From Planctomycetaceae bacterium UBA6163 (GTDB taxonomy: Bacteria > Planctomycetota > Planctomycetia > Pirellulales > Pirellulaceae), in assembly GCA_002428205.1 (NCBI GenBank), contig DIUH01000430.1, positions 1 to 19,639 on the forward strand: a DNA stretch of 19,639 nucleotides. The letters are read 5' to 3'. Position 1 is the first letter of the stretch; each line of letters begins with the position of its first letter. The position numbers and the translations under genes were made by a program. The notes under the pieces were generated by a model, which made no database searches, was not told the DNA's origin, and worked only from the letters and a program-made list of their open reading frames with translations. Below are positions 1 through 7,838 of the stretch, in pieces.

Positions 1-12
1 GAAAATTGCAAG

Positions 13-101
13 CGGAGCGGACAGGATTCGAACCTGCGGAACCAGTTTCCCAGTTCACCGATTTAGCAAACCGGCGCTTTCGACCACTCAGCCACCGCTC
101 C
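13..101 (-). tRNA. tRNA-Ser (anticodon GCU)
   Basis: On the minus strand the sequence folds as a class II tRNA of 89 nt. The 5' acceptor strand GGAGCGG (101 to 95) pairs with CCGCTCC (20 to 14), with discriminator G at 13. The T arm carries GGTTCGAATCC. The anticodon loop TTTGCTAAA places GCT at 67 to 65, reading the serine codons AGC and AGU. The long variable arm (ACTGGGAAACTGGT region) is typical of tRNA-Ser. The 3' CCA is not encoded (CTT follows), so it must be added after transcription. The same acceptor, anticodon and variable arm rule out Leu or Tyr. Confidence 0.95.
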
Positions 102-352
102 TGCAACAGCCCGCCGAAGTGATCTTTCGGTTGGCCGGACGATGATTCTGGCGAATCAATGCTGAACTGGCAAGCCATCTGACACCCCAGATCGGCCTCT
201 GGTGACTAAATTTTTGGTGATCATCGGGCATATTGGCGAACTTTTTCATTCAATCGCTATCATCCCATCCCTGGGCCACTGGTGATTTGTGAGGGTTGCA
301 ACCATAATTTCCGTAAGTTTAGCTGAATCGCTGTGACGAACACGTCTGAACG

Positions 353-1681
353 ATGCTGGCTTGTACACCTTGCTGCCCCGCCTCCGCCTTCCCCCTGTGG
401 ATCGTGCCAGAATCTTGGAAAGCCTCGATCGACTTCGCAGCGGTGACGGATGTCGGCATGCGCCGATCGAACAACCAGGATGCGCACGCGGCCGTTAAGG
501 CGGATTCGCTGGAGCGATTTAACGCGCGGGGACACCTGTTTGTTGTCGCTGATGGCATGGGGGCCCACGCCGCGGGTGAACTGGCCAGCCGGATCGCGGC
601 CGAACAGATCCCGCTGTATTACCTTCGCAAACCGAGCGGCGACCCGATTGAGGCGCTGCGTGACGCGGTCCAGCAGGCCAATTTTGATATTCATCAACGG
701 GGTCAGCAGAACCAAGAGTTCCACAACATGGGAACCACGGCCAGTTCGCTGGCGATTCTGCCCGAGGGCGCGTTGGTGGCTCACGTTGGCGACAGCCGTG
801 TTTATCGCGTGCGTGGCGACAAGCTGGAACAGTTGACATTTGACCACAGTCTGGTGTGGGAAATGGAAGCGTCGGGCCAAGTGAAGGCCGAAAGCCAGCT
901 CAGCAGCTCGATCCCCAAGAACATTATCACGCGTTCGCTGGGACCGTCGCCGAGCGTGTTGGTGGATGTTGAAGGGCCATTTCCGATCAAGGCTGGCGAC
1001 CGTTTCTTGCTGTGCAGCGACGGCTTAACCGGTCAAATCGAGGACGACGAAATTGGTCCACTGCTATCGTGTTTGCCGCCCGACTTGGCAGCGAGAATTC
1101 TGGTCGACCTGGCAAACCTGCGTGGCGGGCCGGATAACATCACCGTCATCGTTGTCGAAGTTACGGAACACGAATCGGCTGCCGGGAAACCTCGCATAAC
1201 GACTCCCACCGCCGACGCGGTTCCCTGGCCGATTGTCGGATCGGCAATTTTTTGTGCGCTCGCTGGCACGATGCTGGGGCTCGGTGGAAACATTGGGCCG
1301 ATGGTGGTGGCGCTGATCCTTTCGGGAATCGCGACTGTGATTTCGATCGTTCAGTACCGTCGAAGAATGAAATGGGGCGTCTCGGATTCGCGTGCCGGCA
1401 ATCGGTCTTCTGTACATCGCTCAGGGCCCTATCGAACCGGCTCGGCAAAACCGACGGTTCGCTTATTGGAAAAGCTGGACCAAGTGCTGGAGGCGCTGAA
1501 AACTGCCGCTGTGCAGCGAAATTGGGAAGTCGATTGGCAACAGGTCGACGGCTTGATCAGCCAGGAAAAGGAACTGCGTCGTCAAGGTAAACTTGCTCTG
1601 GCGACTCAAGTCCAGGCGCAGGCAATCATTGCAACGATGAAACAGTTGCGGAACCAGCAGCGTAGCAACGACCGCGGTTGA
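353..1681 (+). CDS. PP2C-family serine/threonine phosphatase with C-terminal membrane anchor
   Basis: Metal-dependent protein phosphatase of the bacterial Stp/PrpC type, which removes phosphate from Ser/Thr residues and usually counteracts Hanks-type kinases. The catalytic domain spans about residues 27-275. Visible motifs are TDVGMRRSNNQDA (D33, R37, D43), VADGMGAHAAGE (metal ligands D67 and G68), GTTASS, HVGDSRVYR, LLCSDGLTGQ and GGPDNITV with its metal-binding Asp. Two hydrophobic stretches follow at about 293-335, then a basic, coiled-coil-like tail (about 370-442), so the enzyme is probably anchored in the inner membrane with the catalytic domain in the cytoplasm. The first Gly-Gly of the usual DGMGGH motif reads DGMGAH here. 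No clear ribosome-binding site precedes ATG 353; an in-frame GTG at 404 lies closer to the domain and is a credible alternative start. No kinase gene is visible nearby. Confidence 0.9.
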   Translation: MLACTPCCPASAFPLWIVPESWKASIDFAAVTDVGMRRSNNQDAHAAVKADSLERFNARGHLFVVADGMGAHAAGELASRIAAEQIPLYYLRKPSGDPIEALRDAVQQANFDIHQRGQQNQEFHNMGTTASSLAILPEGALVAHVGDSRVYRVRGDKLEQLTFDHSLVWEMEASGQVKAESQLSSSIPKNIITRSLGPSPSVLVDVEGPFPIKAGDRFLLCSDGLTGQIEDDEIGPLLSCLPPDLAARILVDLANLRGGPDNITVIVVEVTEHESAAGKPRITTPTADAVPWPIVGSAIFCALAGTMLGLGGNIGPMVVALILSGIATVISIVQYRRRMKWGVSDSRAGNRSSVHRSGPYRTGSAKPTVRLLEKLDQVLEALKTAAVQRNWEVDWQQVDGLISQEKELRRQGKLALATQVQAQAIIATMKQLRNQQRSNDRG

Positions 1682-1800
1682 TATTTGCGACAATTTCACG
1701 TGGTCACAACTACCACTAATCGGTTATACCGAGACCATTGGCGAAGGTCTCGCAATCGATTCGGGTGTTAGGGTGATCGGCGCAGCGTCTGCAGTATCGC

Positions 1801-1830
1801 CTGCTGGCCATTGGCCGCCTTTTTTTTCAG
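1801..1830 (+). terminator. weak candidate intrinsic terminator
   Basis: A short GC-rich hairpin (GGCC-ATT-GGCC, 1806-1816) is followed by CC and a run of eight T. It lies between the phosphatase gene and the next lipoprotein gene, where a terminator would be expected. The stem is only four to five pairs, so this is tentative. A second hairpin upstream (CGAGACC 1730-1736 with GGTCTCG 1746-1752) has no T run. Confidence 0.3.
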
Positions 1831-1860
1831 CTCCCATCTTGCGGCCGAGCGATTTTTTTC

Positions 1861-3567
1861 ATGCGACACAATTCATCACCGGAAGTGAGTACGAAGGTGC
1901 TTCATTCAAAAGACTACATTAATTACTGCTGCAAAGCGGCACTCGCCCTAGTTTCATCCGCCCTTTTGGTCGCACTGGTGGGCTGTGGAAAAAATCAGCC
2001 GCCGGCGGTAAAGCCCGAAGATGTTGCCGTGACCATGCCGGGATCGACAGACACGAGCGATTCGTCCGCGATCGACGCACCGCTGACGCCACCCAAGATC
2101 ACCTTGCCGCCGGCGATGTCACCCGACGCGAACCCTACTATACCCTCGGTCGTCGCCGATGAATCAAACGACGGTCCAGACGGCCCCGAAGACCACCTGA
2201 AGTGGCCCGCGCCCCAGTTGGCGATCGTCTTAACCGGCAACCAATACGGCTACATCGAACCGTGTGGTTGCACGGGCTTGGAAAATCAAAAAGGCGGATT
2301 GGCCCGTCGAATGACATTCATGCGGCAATTGTCGGACATGGGCTGGGAAGTGTTGCCGATTGATGCCGGTAACCAAGTTCGTCGTTTCGGTCGCCAAGCG
2401 GAAATTAAGTTTCAAACCACCGCTGGCGGACTTGAAGAAATCGGCTACCGAGCGGTCGGTTTCGGGCCGGACGATTTGCGATTGGGCGTTGGCGAATTGG
2501 TCGCCGCTGTCGCCGCGGCCGATGACCCTCAGGATGGCTTATTCGTTTCATCCAATGTGACGTTGATCGATCCATCGTTAACGGCTCAGTTCAAGGTGAT
2601 CGACCAAGGCGGACGGAAAGTCGGCGTGACATCGGCGCTCGACCCAGCGGCGCTGAAAGCCGAAGTGGGCGGCGAAATCGAAGTCGGCGCGGTCGCGGAG
2701 AGCATCAAATCGTCGCTGGCGGCGATCAACGAAGCGGGCGCGGATTTCCGAATCTTGTTGTTCTATGGCGAAGAAGCCGCAGCGGCCGAAGCGGTTCGAA
2801 CCGTTCCGGGCTTTGACCTTGTGATCGTAGCAGGCGGCTTTGGCGAACCGCTTTATCGACCACAGTCGATCGATGGTACCGATACGAAAATGATCGTCAC
2901 GGGCAACAAGGGGATGTATGCCGGCGTGGTCGCTCTTTACGACGACCGATCGTATCGCTATGCACGCGTCGCCATGACTCACGACTTCGAAGACGCCCCT
3001 GAGATGCGACGTTTGATGGCGACTTATCAGAATCAATTAGAAGCGATCGGCCTGTCGGGCTTGGGCTTGCGGCCGATCGAGCATCCCAGCGGCGATCGAT
3101 TTGTCGGTACAAAAGTTTGTGGCGAGTGTCATACAACAGCGTTTGCGATCTGGGAGGGCACGCCCCACGCCCACGCGACCGACAGCATTGTAAAGCCTGG
3201 TGAACGAGGCGACGTGGCACGGCATTTTGACCCTGAATGCATCAGTTGCCATGTCACGGGATGGAACGCACAAGAATATTTTCCTTATGAATCGGGTTAT
3301 CTGTCGCTGGCGGCAAGTTCGCACTTGATGGGTAACGGTTGCGAAAATTGCCACGGTCCAGGGGCGAAACATGTCGCCGCCGAACGCGAGGGATCGGGCA
3401 TTGCGGCCGATCAACGCGATCTGCTGAGAATGGCGATGCGATTGCCCCTGGAGAAAGCGAAAGACACCTGTCTGCAGTGCCATGATTTGGACAACAGCCC
3501 CGACTTTCATAAAGACGGCGCGTTTGAAGATTACTGGGCCGAAGTCGAACACTATGGTTTGGACTGA
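1861..3567 (+). CDS. lipoprotein: degenerate metallophosphatase-like domain fused to tetraheme cytochrome c
   Basis: The 568-residue protein begins with a lipoprotein signal (hydrophobic stretch ending LVALVGC, lipidated Cys42) and a Pro/Thr/Asp-rich linker to about residue 118. Residues about 120-400 resemble the calcineurin-like metallophosphatase domain of UshA/5'-nucleotidase proteins, including the EPCGC segment (C135, C137) and GGLARR. The metal ligands expected in such enzymes (DxH, GD, GNH) appear replaced (GNQYGY, DAGNQ, PDDLR), so hydrolase activity is doubtful. The C-terminal part, about 415-560, has four CxxCH haem-binding motifs at C420, C460, C494 and C537, in a cytochrome c554-like arrangement. 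The likely location is the periplasmic face of a membrane, with a role in electron transfer; the substrate is unknown. ATG 1861 has no ribosome-binding site, and an in-frame GTG at 1885 would also leave a complete signal peptide. It converges on the phosphatase gene ending at 3672. Confidence 0.85.
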   Translation: MRHNSSPEVSTKVLHSKDYINYCCKAALALVSSALLVALVGCGKNQPPAVKPEDVAVTMPGSTDTSDSSAIDAPLTPPKITLPPAMSPDANPTIPSVVADESNDGPDGPEDHLKWPAPQLAIVLTGNQYGYIEPCGCTGLENQKGGLARRMTFMRQLSDMGWEVLPIDAGNQVRRFGRQAEIKFQTTAGGLEEIGYRAVGFGPDDLRLGVGELVAAVAAADDPQDGLFVSSNVTLIDPSLTAQFKVIDQGGRKVGVTSALDPAALKAEVGGEIEVGAVAESIKSSLAAINEAGADFRILLFYGEEAAAAEAVRTVPGFDLVIVAGGFGEPLYRPQSIDGTDTKMIVTGNKGMYAGVVALYDDRSYRYARVAMTHDFEDAPEMRRLMATYQNQLEAIGLSGLGLRPIEHPSGDRFVGTKVCGECHTTAFAIWEGTPHAHATDSIVKPGERGDVARHFDPECISCHVTGWNAQEYFPYESGYLSLAASSHLMGNGCENCHGPGAKHVAAEREGSGIAADQRDLLRMAMRLPLEKAKDTCLQCHDLDNSPDFHKDGAFEDYWAEVEHYGLD

Positions 3568-3576
3568 GGTTCGTGT

Positions 3577-3657
3577 GGGAAATAAGTGTCCGGTACCTTT
3601 TGTGCGAAGCCCCCCAAGGGCGAGTTCCTCGCAAAAGGTACCGGACACTTATTTCCC
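3577..3657. repeat. perfect 26-nt inverted repeat between convergent genes
   Basis: Positions 3577-3602 and 3632-3657 are exact reverse complements over 26 nt, separated by a 29-nt spacer that is itself G/C-rich with a possible small GCCC/GGGC stem. Each arm contains a GGTACC site and the core AAGTGTCCGGTACCTTTT. It starts 9 nt after the stop of the cytochrome lipoprotein and ends 14 nt before the end of the convergent phosphatase gene. No T run follows in either direction, so it is not a textbook intrinsic terminator, although so long a hairpin could still stop transcription or protect 3' ends. A REP- or MITE-like dispersed element is the main alternative. I have an unverified impression that this core recurs in planctomycete genomes. 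Confidence 0.9.
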
Positions 3658-3671
3658 GCTCATTGCTAAGG

Positions 3672-4256
3672 CTAGAACTGCTTGCGAAGTGTCCTGACAT
3701 CGACAAAATCCATGCCGGCTCGCCGGGCCGCCATAACGCCGATGTCGGTATCTTCGAAGACAAGACAACGGTTGGCGGGAATCGCCATTCGCTTGGCCGC
3801 TTCGAGAAATACGTCAGGCTCGGGCTTGTGCCGCTGAGTGTCCTCGGCGGCGACGATCACGTCGAAGTGTCCGTGCATTTCGATCTTCACCAATTGATCG
3901 ATCACCACACTGCGAATCCCACCGCTGGCGACCGCCATCGGCATGCGCCCGTGATGCTGGCGGGCGATCTCGCAGACCGGCGGATTGGGGCGGACATCGC
4001 TGAGGGTCAACAGGAACTCGCGTTCCTTTTCAGCAGCGACAGCGACCACGTCAGCGACGATGCCCTGTTCATCGCTGAGGATTTCGATGATCTTGTCAGT
4101 CGGAACGCCGCCCATCGCGTAAAATCGATCTTCGGGGAAATCGATGCCGTGGCGGTCGAGCGTGCGACGCCAAGCGACGTAATGCAACGGCATCGAATCG
4201 GTCAACGTGCCGTCGCAGTCAAAGATCAGGGCAAGGTAGGTTTGTTCGTAGTTCAT
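3672..4256 (-). CDS. HAD-superfamily sugar-phosphate phosphatase, YqaB-like
   Basis: 194 residues, the usual length for the beta-phosphoglucomutase/YqaB branch of HAD hydrolases. Motif I is DCDGTLTDS with nucleophile D13 and acid/base D15, motif II is VASGG (S111), motif III is K144 in HKPEPD, and motif IV is VFEDTDIG (E168, D169). A small helical cap lies at about 16-85. The ending GMDFVDVRTL closely resembles that of E. coli YqaB, a fructose-1-phosphate phosphatase, from memory. The likely role is dephosphorylation of a small sugar phosphate in the cytoplasm; the exact substrate cannot be read from sequence. The reading frame stays open upstream to 4814, but the family start is the Met at 4256, just before NYEQTYLALIFD, and the extension has no homology that I recognise. 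It is divergently arranged with the small gene at 4275. Confidence 0.9.
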   Translation of the reverse strand: MNYEQTYLALIFDCDGTLTDSMPLHYVAWRRTLDRHGIDFPEDRFYAMGGVPTDKIIEILSDEQGIVADVVAVAAEKEREFLLTLSDVRPNPPVCEIARQHHGRMPMAVASGGIRSVVIDQLVKIEMHGHFDVIVAAEDTQRHKPEPDVFLEAAKRMAIPANRCLVFEDTDIGVMAARRAGMDFVDVRTLRKQF

Positions 4257-4274
4257 GGGGCAGTGGTTTAATCG

Positions 4275-4637
4275 ATGGCGATGTGCGAACAAGGATACTT
4301 GTGTGAAGTTTGTGGCAAAGATGTCGAAACGCTCAGCCAAAGCGATCTGTATCTGCGATACGTGATCGGTGAAGTCGATCCCGAAGTCTTGCATACGACA
4401 CCCGAACGCCACTTGCGGTGCAACCCCGTGCTGGCACAGTTTATCGTCCACCCAGACTTTGCACCGCTGGCGGTCGATGGTCCATTCGATCGACGAACAC
4501 TGGACGACAGTTTCGTGGCGGCGCGATGCGAACTGGTAACGCGCGGGTTCGCTAGACTGATTGAACTGGAGCGGGCCGGTGGTGAGTCCGACGTGACGGC
4601 TTATCCGTTGCCCGAAGTGTTGCAGCGGTATCGATAG
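4275..4637 (+). CDS. conserved-looking hypothetical protein with CxxC motif
   Basis: 120-residue soluble protein, not assigned to a named family. The N-terminus carries CEQGYLCEVCGKDV, with a CxxC pair and an extra Cys that might bind zinc, and the rest is a compact acidic sequence (FIVHPDFAPLAVDGPFD) with no membrane segment. ATG 4275 is followed two codons later by ATG 4281, either of which could be the start. It lies 18 bp from the start of the divergent phosphatase gene, so the two probably share a short regulatory region. Its codon use matches its neighbours, and the frame is intact across the region where the opposite-strand frame is merely open. Confidence 0.7.
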   Translation: MAMCEQGYLCEVCGKDVETLSQSDLYLRYVIGEVDPEVLHTTPERHLRCNPVLAQFIVHPDFAPLAVDGPFDRRTLDDSFVAARCELVTRGFARLIELERAGGESDVTAYPLPEVLQRYR

Positions 4638-4733
4638 CGGCCCGGGTAACCGTTGGCTGCACAGGTTTGTGCGAGCGGTTATGCTAGGGCTCGACTGTCC
4701 GCCCGCCCCTACTCTCGCCGATCCGTTTCGCTC

Positions 4734-6584
4734 ATGTTTATTTCGCCTTTTCTGACGTCGCCTGGGCCGTTTTCGGCCCAGACGCTGTTGGCTCAAGCCG
4801 ATACCGTTTCCCAAGTTGCGGTCGCTTGGCCGATGTTCACCTTGGCCGTCGGCATCGTCTCGGTGTTGGGGATGATTATCGGTTTGCGGATGAACGCATT
4901 CTTAGCGTTGATCATCTCCGCGATCATCATCAGCCTAATGGTCGGCGGCGATCCGTCGGCACGGCTTGATGCGGTTGTATCGGCCTTTGGTAGCTCCGCC
5001 GGCGGCATCGGAATCGTCATCGCCATGGCGGCCATTATCGGCAAGTGCATGCTGGACAACGGTTCGGCCGATCGCATCGTTCGCTGGGCCGTCGGAATCA
5101 CGGGCGAAGGCAAGGCATCGCTGGGATTGATGGGCAGCGGATTTCTGCTTGCGATTCCGGTCTTTTTCGACACGGTCTTTTATCTGCTGGTACCGTTGGC
5201 CAGAAGCCTCCATCGCCAGACGCAGAAAAATTATCTCCGCTATCTAATGGCGATTGCCACCGGTGGGGCGATCACGCACACGCTCGTTCCGCCAACGCCT
5301 GGGCCGCTGCTGGTCAGCGCCAATTTGGGCGTTGATGTCGGGTTGATGATCATTGTCGGAATCCTCGTTGCCGCCCCCAGCGCGGTTGTCGGCCTGGCGT
5401 TTTCGGTCTATCTGGATCGCCGCATGCCGATTGAAATGCGCCCGCTGGGCCCCAGCGATACCGGCAAGGCCCAGGCGATCGATGACGATCGAATGCCATC
5501 GCTGTCGGTTGCCATGTTGCCTGTTGTCCTGCCGGTACTGCTGATCGGTGCCGGGACGTTGGCGATGACGCGAGCCGATCGAGAGGATCGGGCTCGGATC
5601 GTGGCGTCCGATTTGACGGATATCGACACATTGGCACGTAGGCTCAGTTCGGCCGATGCGGACAGTCCTGAAGGACGCTTGGTCACCAGTAAGGCACTGA
5701 CCCAGCAGCAACGCGAAATCCTCAGCGGTTCAGCTTTGGGCAACGCCCCGACCATGGACGATTCCCAGCGAGAACAGTTTGTCGCGGCGCTCGATCGAGC
5801 GCTGCTGGAACGAAAGTGGTATGACGCGCAAGTGTGGGAAAACGTGACGCTATCACCGCTGTCGCAAAGCTTGCTGAAGAAAGATCAATTGCGGATCAAG
5901 CCTGTCGAACGCCGCCGGATGAATCGCAGTTTGATGGAAGACTTAATGCCCGAGATGATTGCCAAACATCAATGGGATTCGCCGGCGAGGAAGCTGGCCG
6001 ATGATTTGGCATTCTGGAGCAACCCGAACCTGGCGCTGCTGCTGGCCGCGATCGTCGCTATGGTCACGCTGGTTTGGGTCAAGCGGATGAGTCTGCAACA
6101 ACTGGCGATCGATGTCGAGGAAGCGCTGATGAGCGGTGGTGTGATTATTTTGATCACTGCGGCCGGCGGTGCCTTTGGCGCGATGTTGACCGCCGCTCAA
6201 ATCGGTCCGGCCATCGAAAGCATGTTCGCACAGGCAAGCGGCGGCGCGGGCATTGGCCTGTTACTGCTAGGGTTTTTGATTTCGGCCGTCTTGAAAATCG
6301 CCCAGGGTTCGAGCACCGTGGCGATGATCGTGGCATCATCGATGATGGGCGCGATCCTGACCGCCACCACGCCGACCTTCAATCCGGTTTACATCGCGAC
6401 CGCAGTTGGCAGCGGGTCGTTGATCGGCAGTTGGATGAACGACAGCGGTTTTTGGGTGTTTGCAAAAATGGGCGGATTGACCGAAGCCGAATCGCTGCGA
6501 AGCTGGACGCCGCTGTTGTTGGTGCTAGGGGTTTCGGGCCTGTTGTTTACGATCGTACTAAGCCAAGTCTGGCCGATGAACTGA
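4734..6584 (+). CDS. GntP-family permease (gluconate/sugar-acid:H+ symporter type) with large insertion
   Basis: A polytopic inner-membrane transporter of 616 residues. The first part has GntP hallmarks: the early helices around MFTLAVGIVSVLGMIIGLRM, then GSGFLLAIPVFFDTVFYL and ATGGAITHTLVPPTPGPL. The last part has GSSTVAMIVASSMMGAI and GSLIGSWMNDSGFWVF. Family members carry gluconate or related sugar acids with protons; the substrate here is not determined. The family is normally about 440-450 residues. The excess comes from a hydrophilic, charged block at about residues 278-426 between two membrane segments. The frame is open from a TTG at 4653, but ATG 4734 places the N-terminus where the family begins. 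The next small membrane protein begins 46 bp downstream. Confidence 0.88.
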   Translation: MFISPFLTSPGPFSAQTLLAQADTVSQVAVAWPMFTLAVGIVSVLGMIIGLRMNAFLALIISAIIISLMVGGDPSARLDAVVSAFGSSAGGIGIVIAMAAIIGKCMLDNGSADRIVRWAVGITGEGKASLGLMGSGFLLAIPVFFDTVFYLLVPLARSLHRQTQKNYLRYLMAIATGGAITHTLVPPTPGPLLVSANLGVDVGLMIIVGILVAAPSAVVGLAFSVYLDRRMPIEMRPLGPSDTGKAQAIDDDRMPSLSVAMLPVVLPVLLIGAGTLAMTRADREDRARIVASDLTDIDTLARRLSSADADSPEGRLVTSKALTQQQREILSGSALGNAPTMDDSQREQFVAALDRALLERKWYDAQVWENVTLSPLSQSLLKKDQLRIKPVERRRMNRSLMEDLMPEMIAKHQWDSPARKLADDLAFWSNPNLALLLAAIVAMVTLVWVKRMSLQQLAIDVEEALMSGGVIILITAAGGAFGAMLTAAQIGPAIESMFAQASGGAGIGLLLLGFLISAVLKIAQGSSTVAMIVASSMMGAILTATTPTFNPVYIATAVGSGSLIGSWMNDSGFWVFAKMGGLTEAESLRSWTPLLLVLGVSGLLFTIVLSQVWPMN

Positions 6585-6630
6585 TTTCGTTGCCCGCAAC
6601 CGTCGCCGCAGGTATCACATCCCGATCGCA

Positions 6631-6924
6631 ATGCTTATGTCTGGATTAAAGGAAAAGGAATCGATCGACGCTGCGGCTCTCAGCGGTGTGGCGACATCAG
6701 GCTGTGCGCTGATTTTCGCATCGGCAATCTTGTCATGCATCCTCTTGTTTCTAAACGGAGGCTTGACGATGGCGCTGATCAATGCGATTGGCGAACGCGG
6801 CTACACCTGGGTAGGCGACGACCGCATCACACAGTTCCTCGTGCTGGTCGGCCCCGTCCTGTTATTGGTTATCCAGTGGTCGATGATCGATTACCTGCGC
6901 ACCCACCTCCAACGCCGTTCATAA
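6631..6924 (+). CDS. small membrane protein of unknown function
   Basis: 97 residues with two hydrophobic segments, about 23-48 (SGCALIFASAILSCILLFLN) and 67-86 (ITQFLVLVGPVLLLVIQWSM), separated by a short loop with GERGYTWVGDD and ended by a basic tail. No family recognised. ATG 6631 and ATG 6637 are both possible starts; neither has a strong ribosome-binding site. It follows the permease gene by 46 bp on the same strand and may be cotranscribed with it. Confidence 0.6.
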   Translation: MLMSGLKEKESIDAAALSGVATSGCALIFASAILSCILLFLNGGLTMALINAIGERGYTWVGDDRITQFLVLVGPVLLLVIQWSMIDYLRTHLQRRS

Positions 6925-7031
6925 GCCACGGCGAACACACTGGATTTAGCTTTCAGCGGTAGATTGGCACCGAAAATTATCGGAACAAGCGGTTTCGGAT
7001 TGACCAAGATCTAAACAAGAGGGCATCTTTG

Positions 7032-7226
7032 ATGCGTCAGTCAAATCTGGCCACTACAATCGGACCACTAATTCGCGGCTGGGCCATAAAACGATTTTTG
7101 GGGTCGGAACGTTACGCCTCGTGGCATTCCACCGGAAGCGAGTTGAAAAGCAAGATTGCCAAGCCAAACGGGGCGCACCTGCTCCAAATGGCTACCGGCG
7201 GATGCGGTTGCCTGGTCAGTTCGTGA
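7032..7226 (+). CDS. possible small protein, weakly supported
   Basis: A 64-residue reading frame preceded by AAGAGGG at 7017-7023, a good ribosome-binding site 8 nt before ATG 7032. The product is basic with a C-terminal GGCGC cluster, has no signal peptide, and no family is recognised. It overlaps the last 11 bases of the convergent gene at 7216. The rest of the 290-bp interval 6925-7215 shows nothing else. It could equally be chance. Confidence 0.2.
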   Translation: MRQSNLATTIGPLIRGWAIKRFLGSERYASWHSTGSELKSKIAKPNGAHLLQMATGGCGCLVSS

Positions 7227-7749
7227 CAGCGCGTGCCGATACAAATGTTGCAGTCGAAACGCTGCCCGCTGGCAACTCCAGCCAATCGGTGATCAAGACT
7301 CGCTTGACCAGCGGCTCGTGCAATTGTTGGCTGATGATTTCCAGCAACCGATCGCGGATGTCGGTTTGGACCGGATCGGCCAACCACTGGATGTTGGCTT
7401 GTCGCAACAACTGCTCAGCCGCTTCCTGCACTTCGAACCTTTTCTTGGTCAACAGATCCTGGGTCTCTAGCCGCCGCGCCGGTTCGACGACGGCATGCAA
7501 CCGGAATTGATAGACTTTCGACAAATCGGTCGTGTTCTGGAATCGGAACGCACCGACTTCGACCGTGTCGCTGTGCGCCTTGGCCAGTTTGGCGACGCGT
7601 GTGCGGACATACCCAATGATTGCGGCATGGACCACCACGATCATCAAGATCAATCCCGCAGCCCAATAGCGTCGGAGCAGATTCACGATTGTAATTTTCG
7701 GGTTAACTGGAAAATGGCTGAACTTGCCGCGTTTCCCGCGGAATATCAT
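7216..7749 (-). CDS. membrane-anchored protein with FliL-like pattern
   Basis: 177 residues with one transmembrane helix near the N-terminus (YWAAGLILMIVVVHAAIIGY, about 29-48) and an extracytoplasmic domain. That domain has strand, helix, helix, strand order: VYQFRLHAVVEP, then a helical region around FEVQEAAEQLLRQ and IRDRLLEIISQQL, then VKRVLITDWLELP. This resembles the layout of the flagellar basal-body protein FliL (helix giving RDxLLxxLS, final VxxVxFTxF), but the match is by pattern only and no flagellar genes lie nearby. A GTG at 7686 would give a 156-residue product beginning VNLLRRYW and is a reasonable alternative to ATG 7749. Confidence 0.6.
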   Translation of the reverse strand: MIFRGKRGKFSHFPVNPKITIVNLLRRYWAAGLILMIVVVHAAIIGYVRTRVAKLAKAHSDTVEVGAFRFQNTTDLSKVYQFRLHAVVEPARRLETQDLLTKKRFEVQEAAEQLLRQANIQWLADPVQTDIRDRLLEIISQQLHEPLVKRVLITDWLELPAGSVSTATFVSARAVTN

Positions 7750-7838
7750 CCCAGGGTCGCGCAGCCCTACGTTGCATCTTTAGCCTAGGTTATGTTTTCT
7801 AATGTCGCGGTAATTTCATTCACAAAAACAGCAATCAC

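Noticed and set aside
260..880. 206-residue open frame on the minus strand
   Set aside because: It lies opposite the clear phosphatase domain and has an Arg/His/Gln-rich composition typical of antisense shadow frames.
3037..3648. 203-residue minus-strand open frame running through the inverted repeat
   Set aside because: It is antisense to the haem-binding part of the cytochrome lipoprotein, whose four CxxCH sites prove the plus-strand frame.
3573..4271. 232-residue open frame on the plus strand
   Set aside because: It lies opposite the YqaB-like phosphatase gene and begins inside the inverted repeat; it has no family features.
4257..4814. N-terminal extension of the minus-strand phosphatase frame up to 4814
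   Set aside because: The extension is opposite the CxxC protein gene and permease start and has no homology; the family begins at Met 4256.
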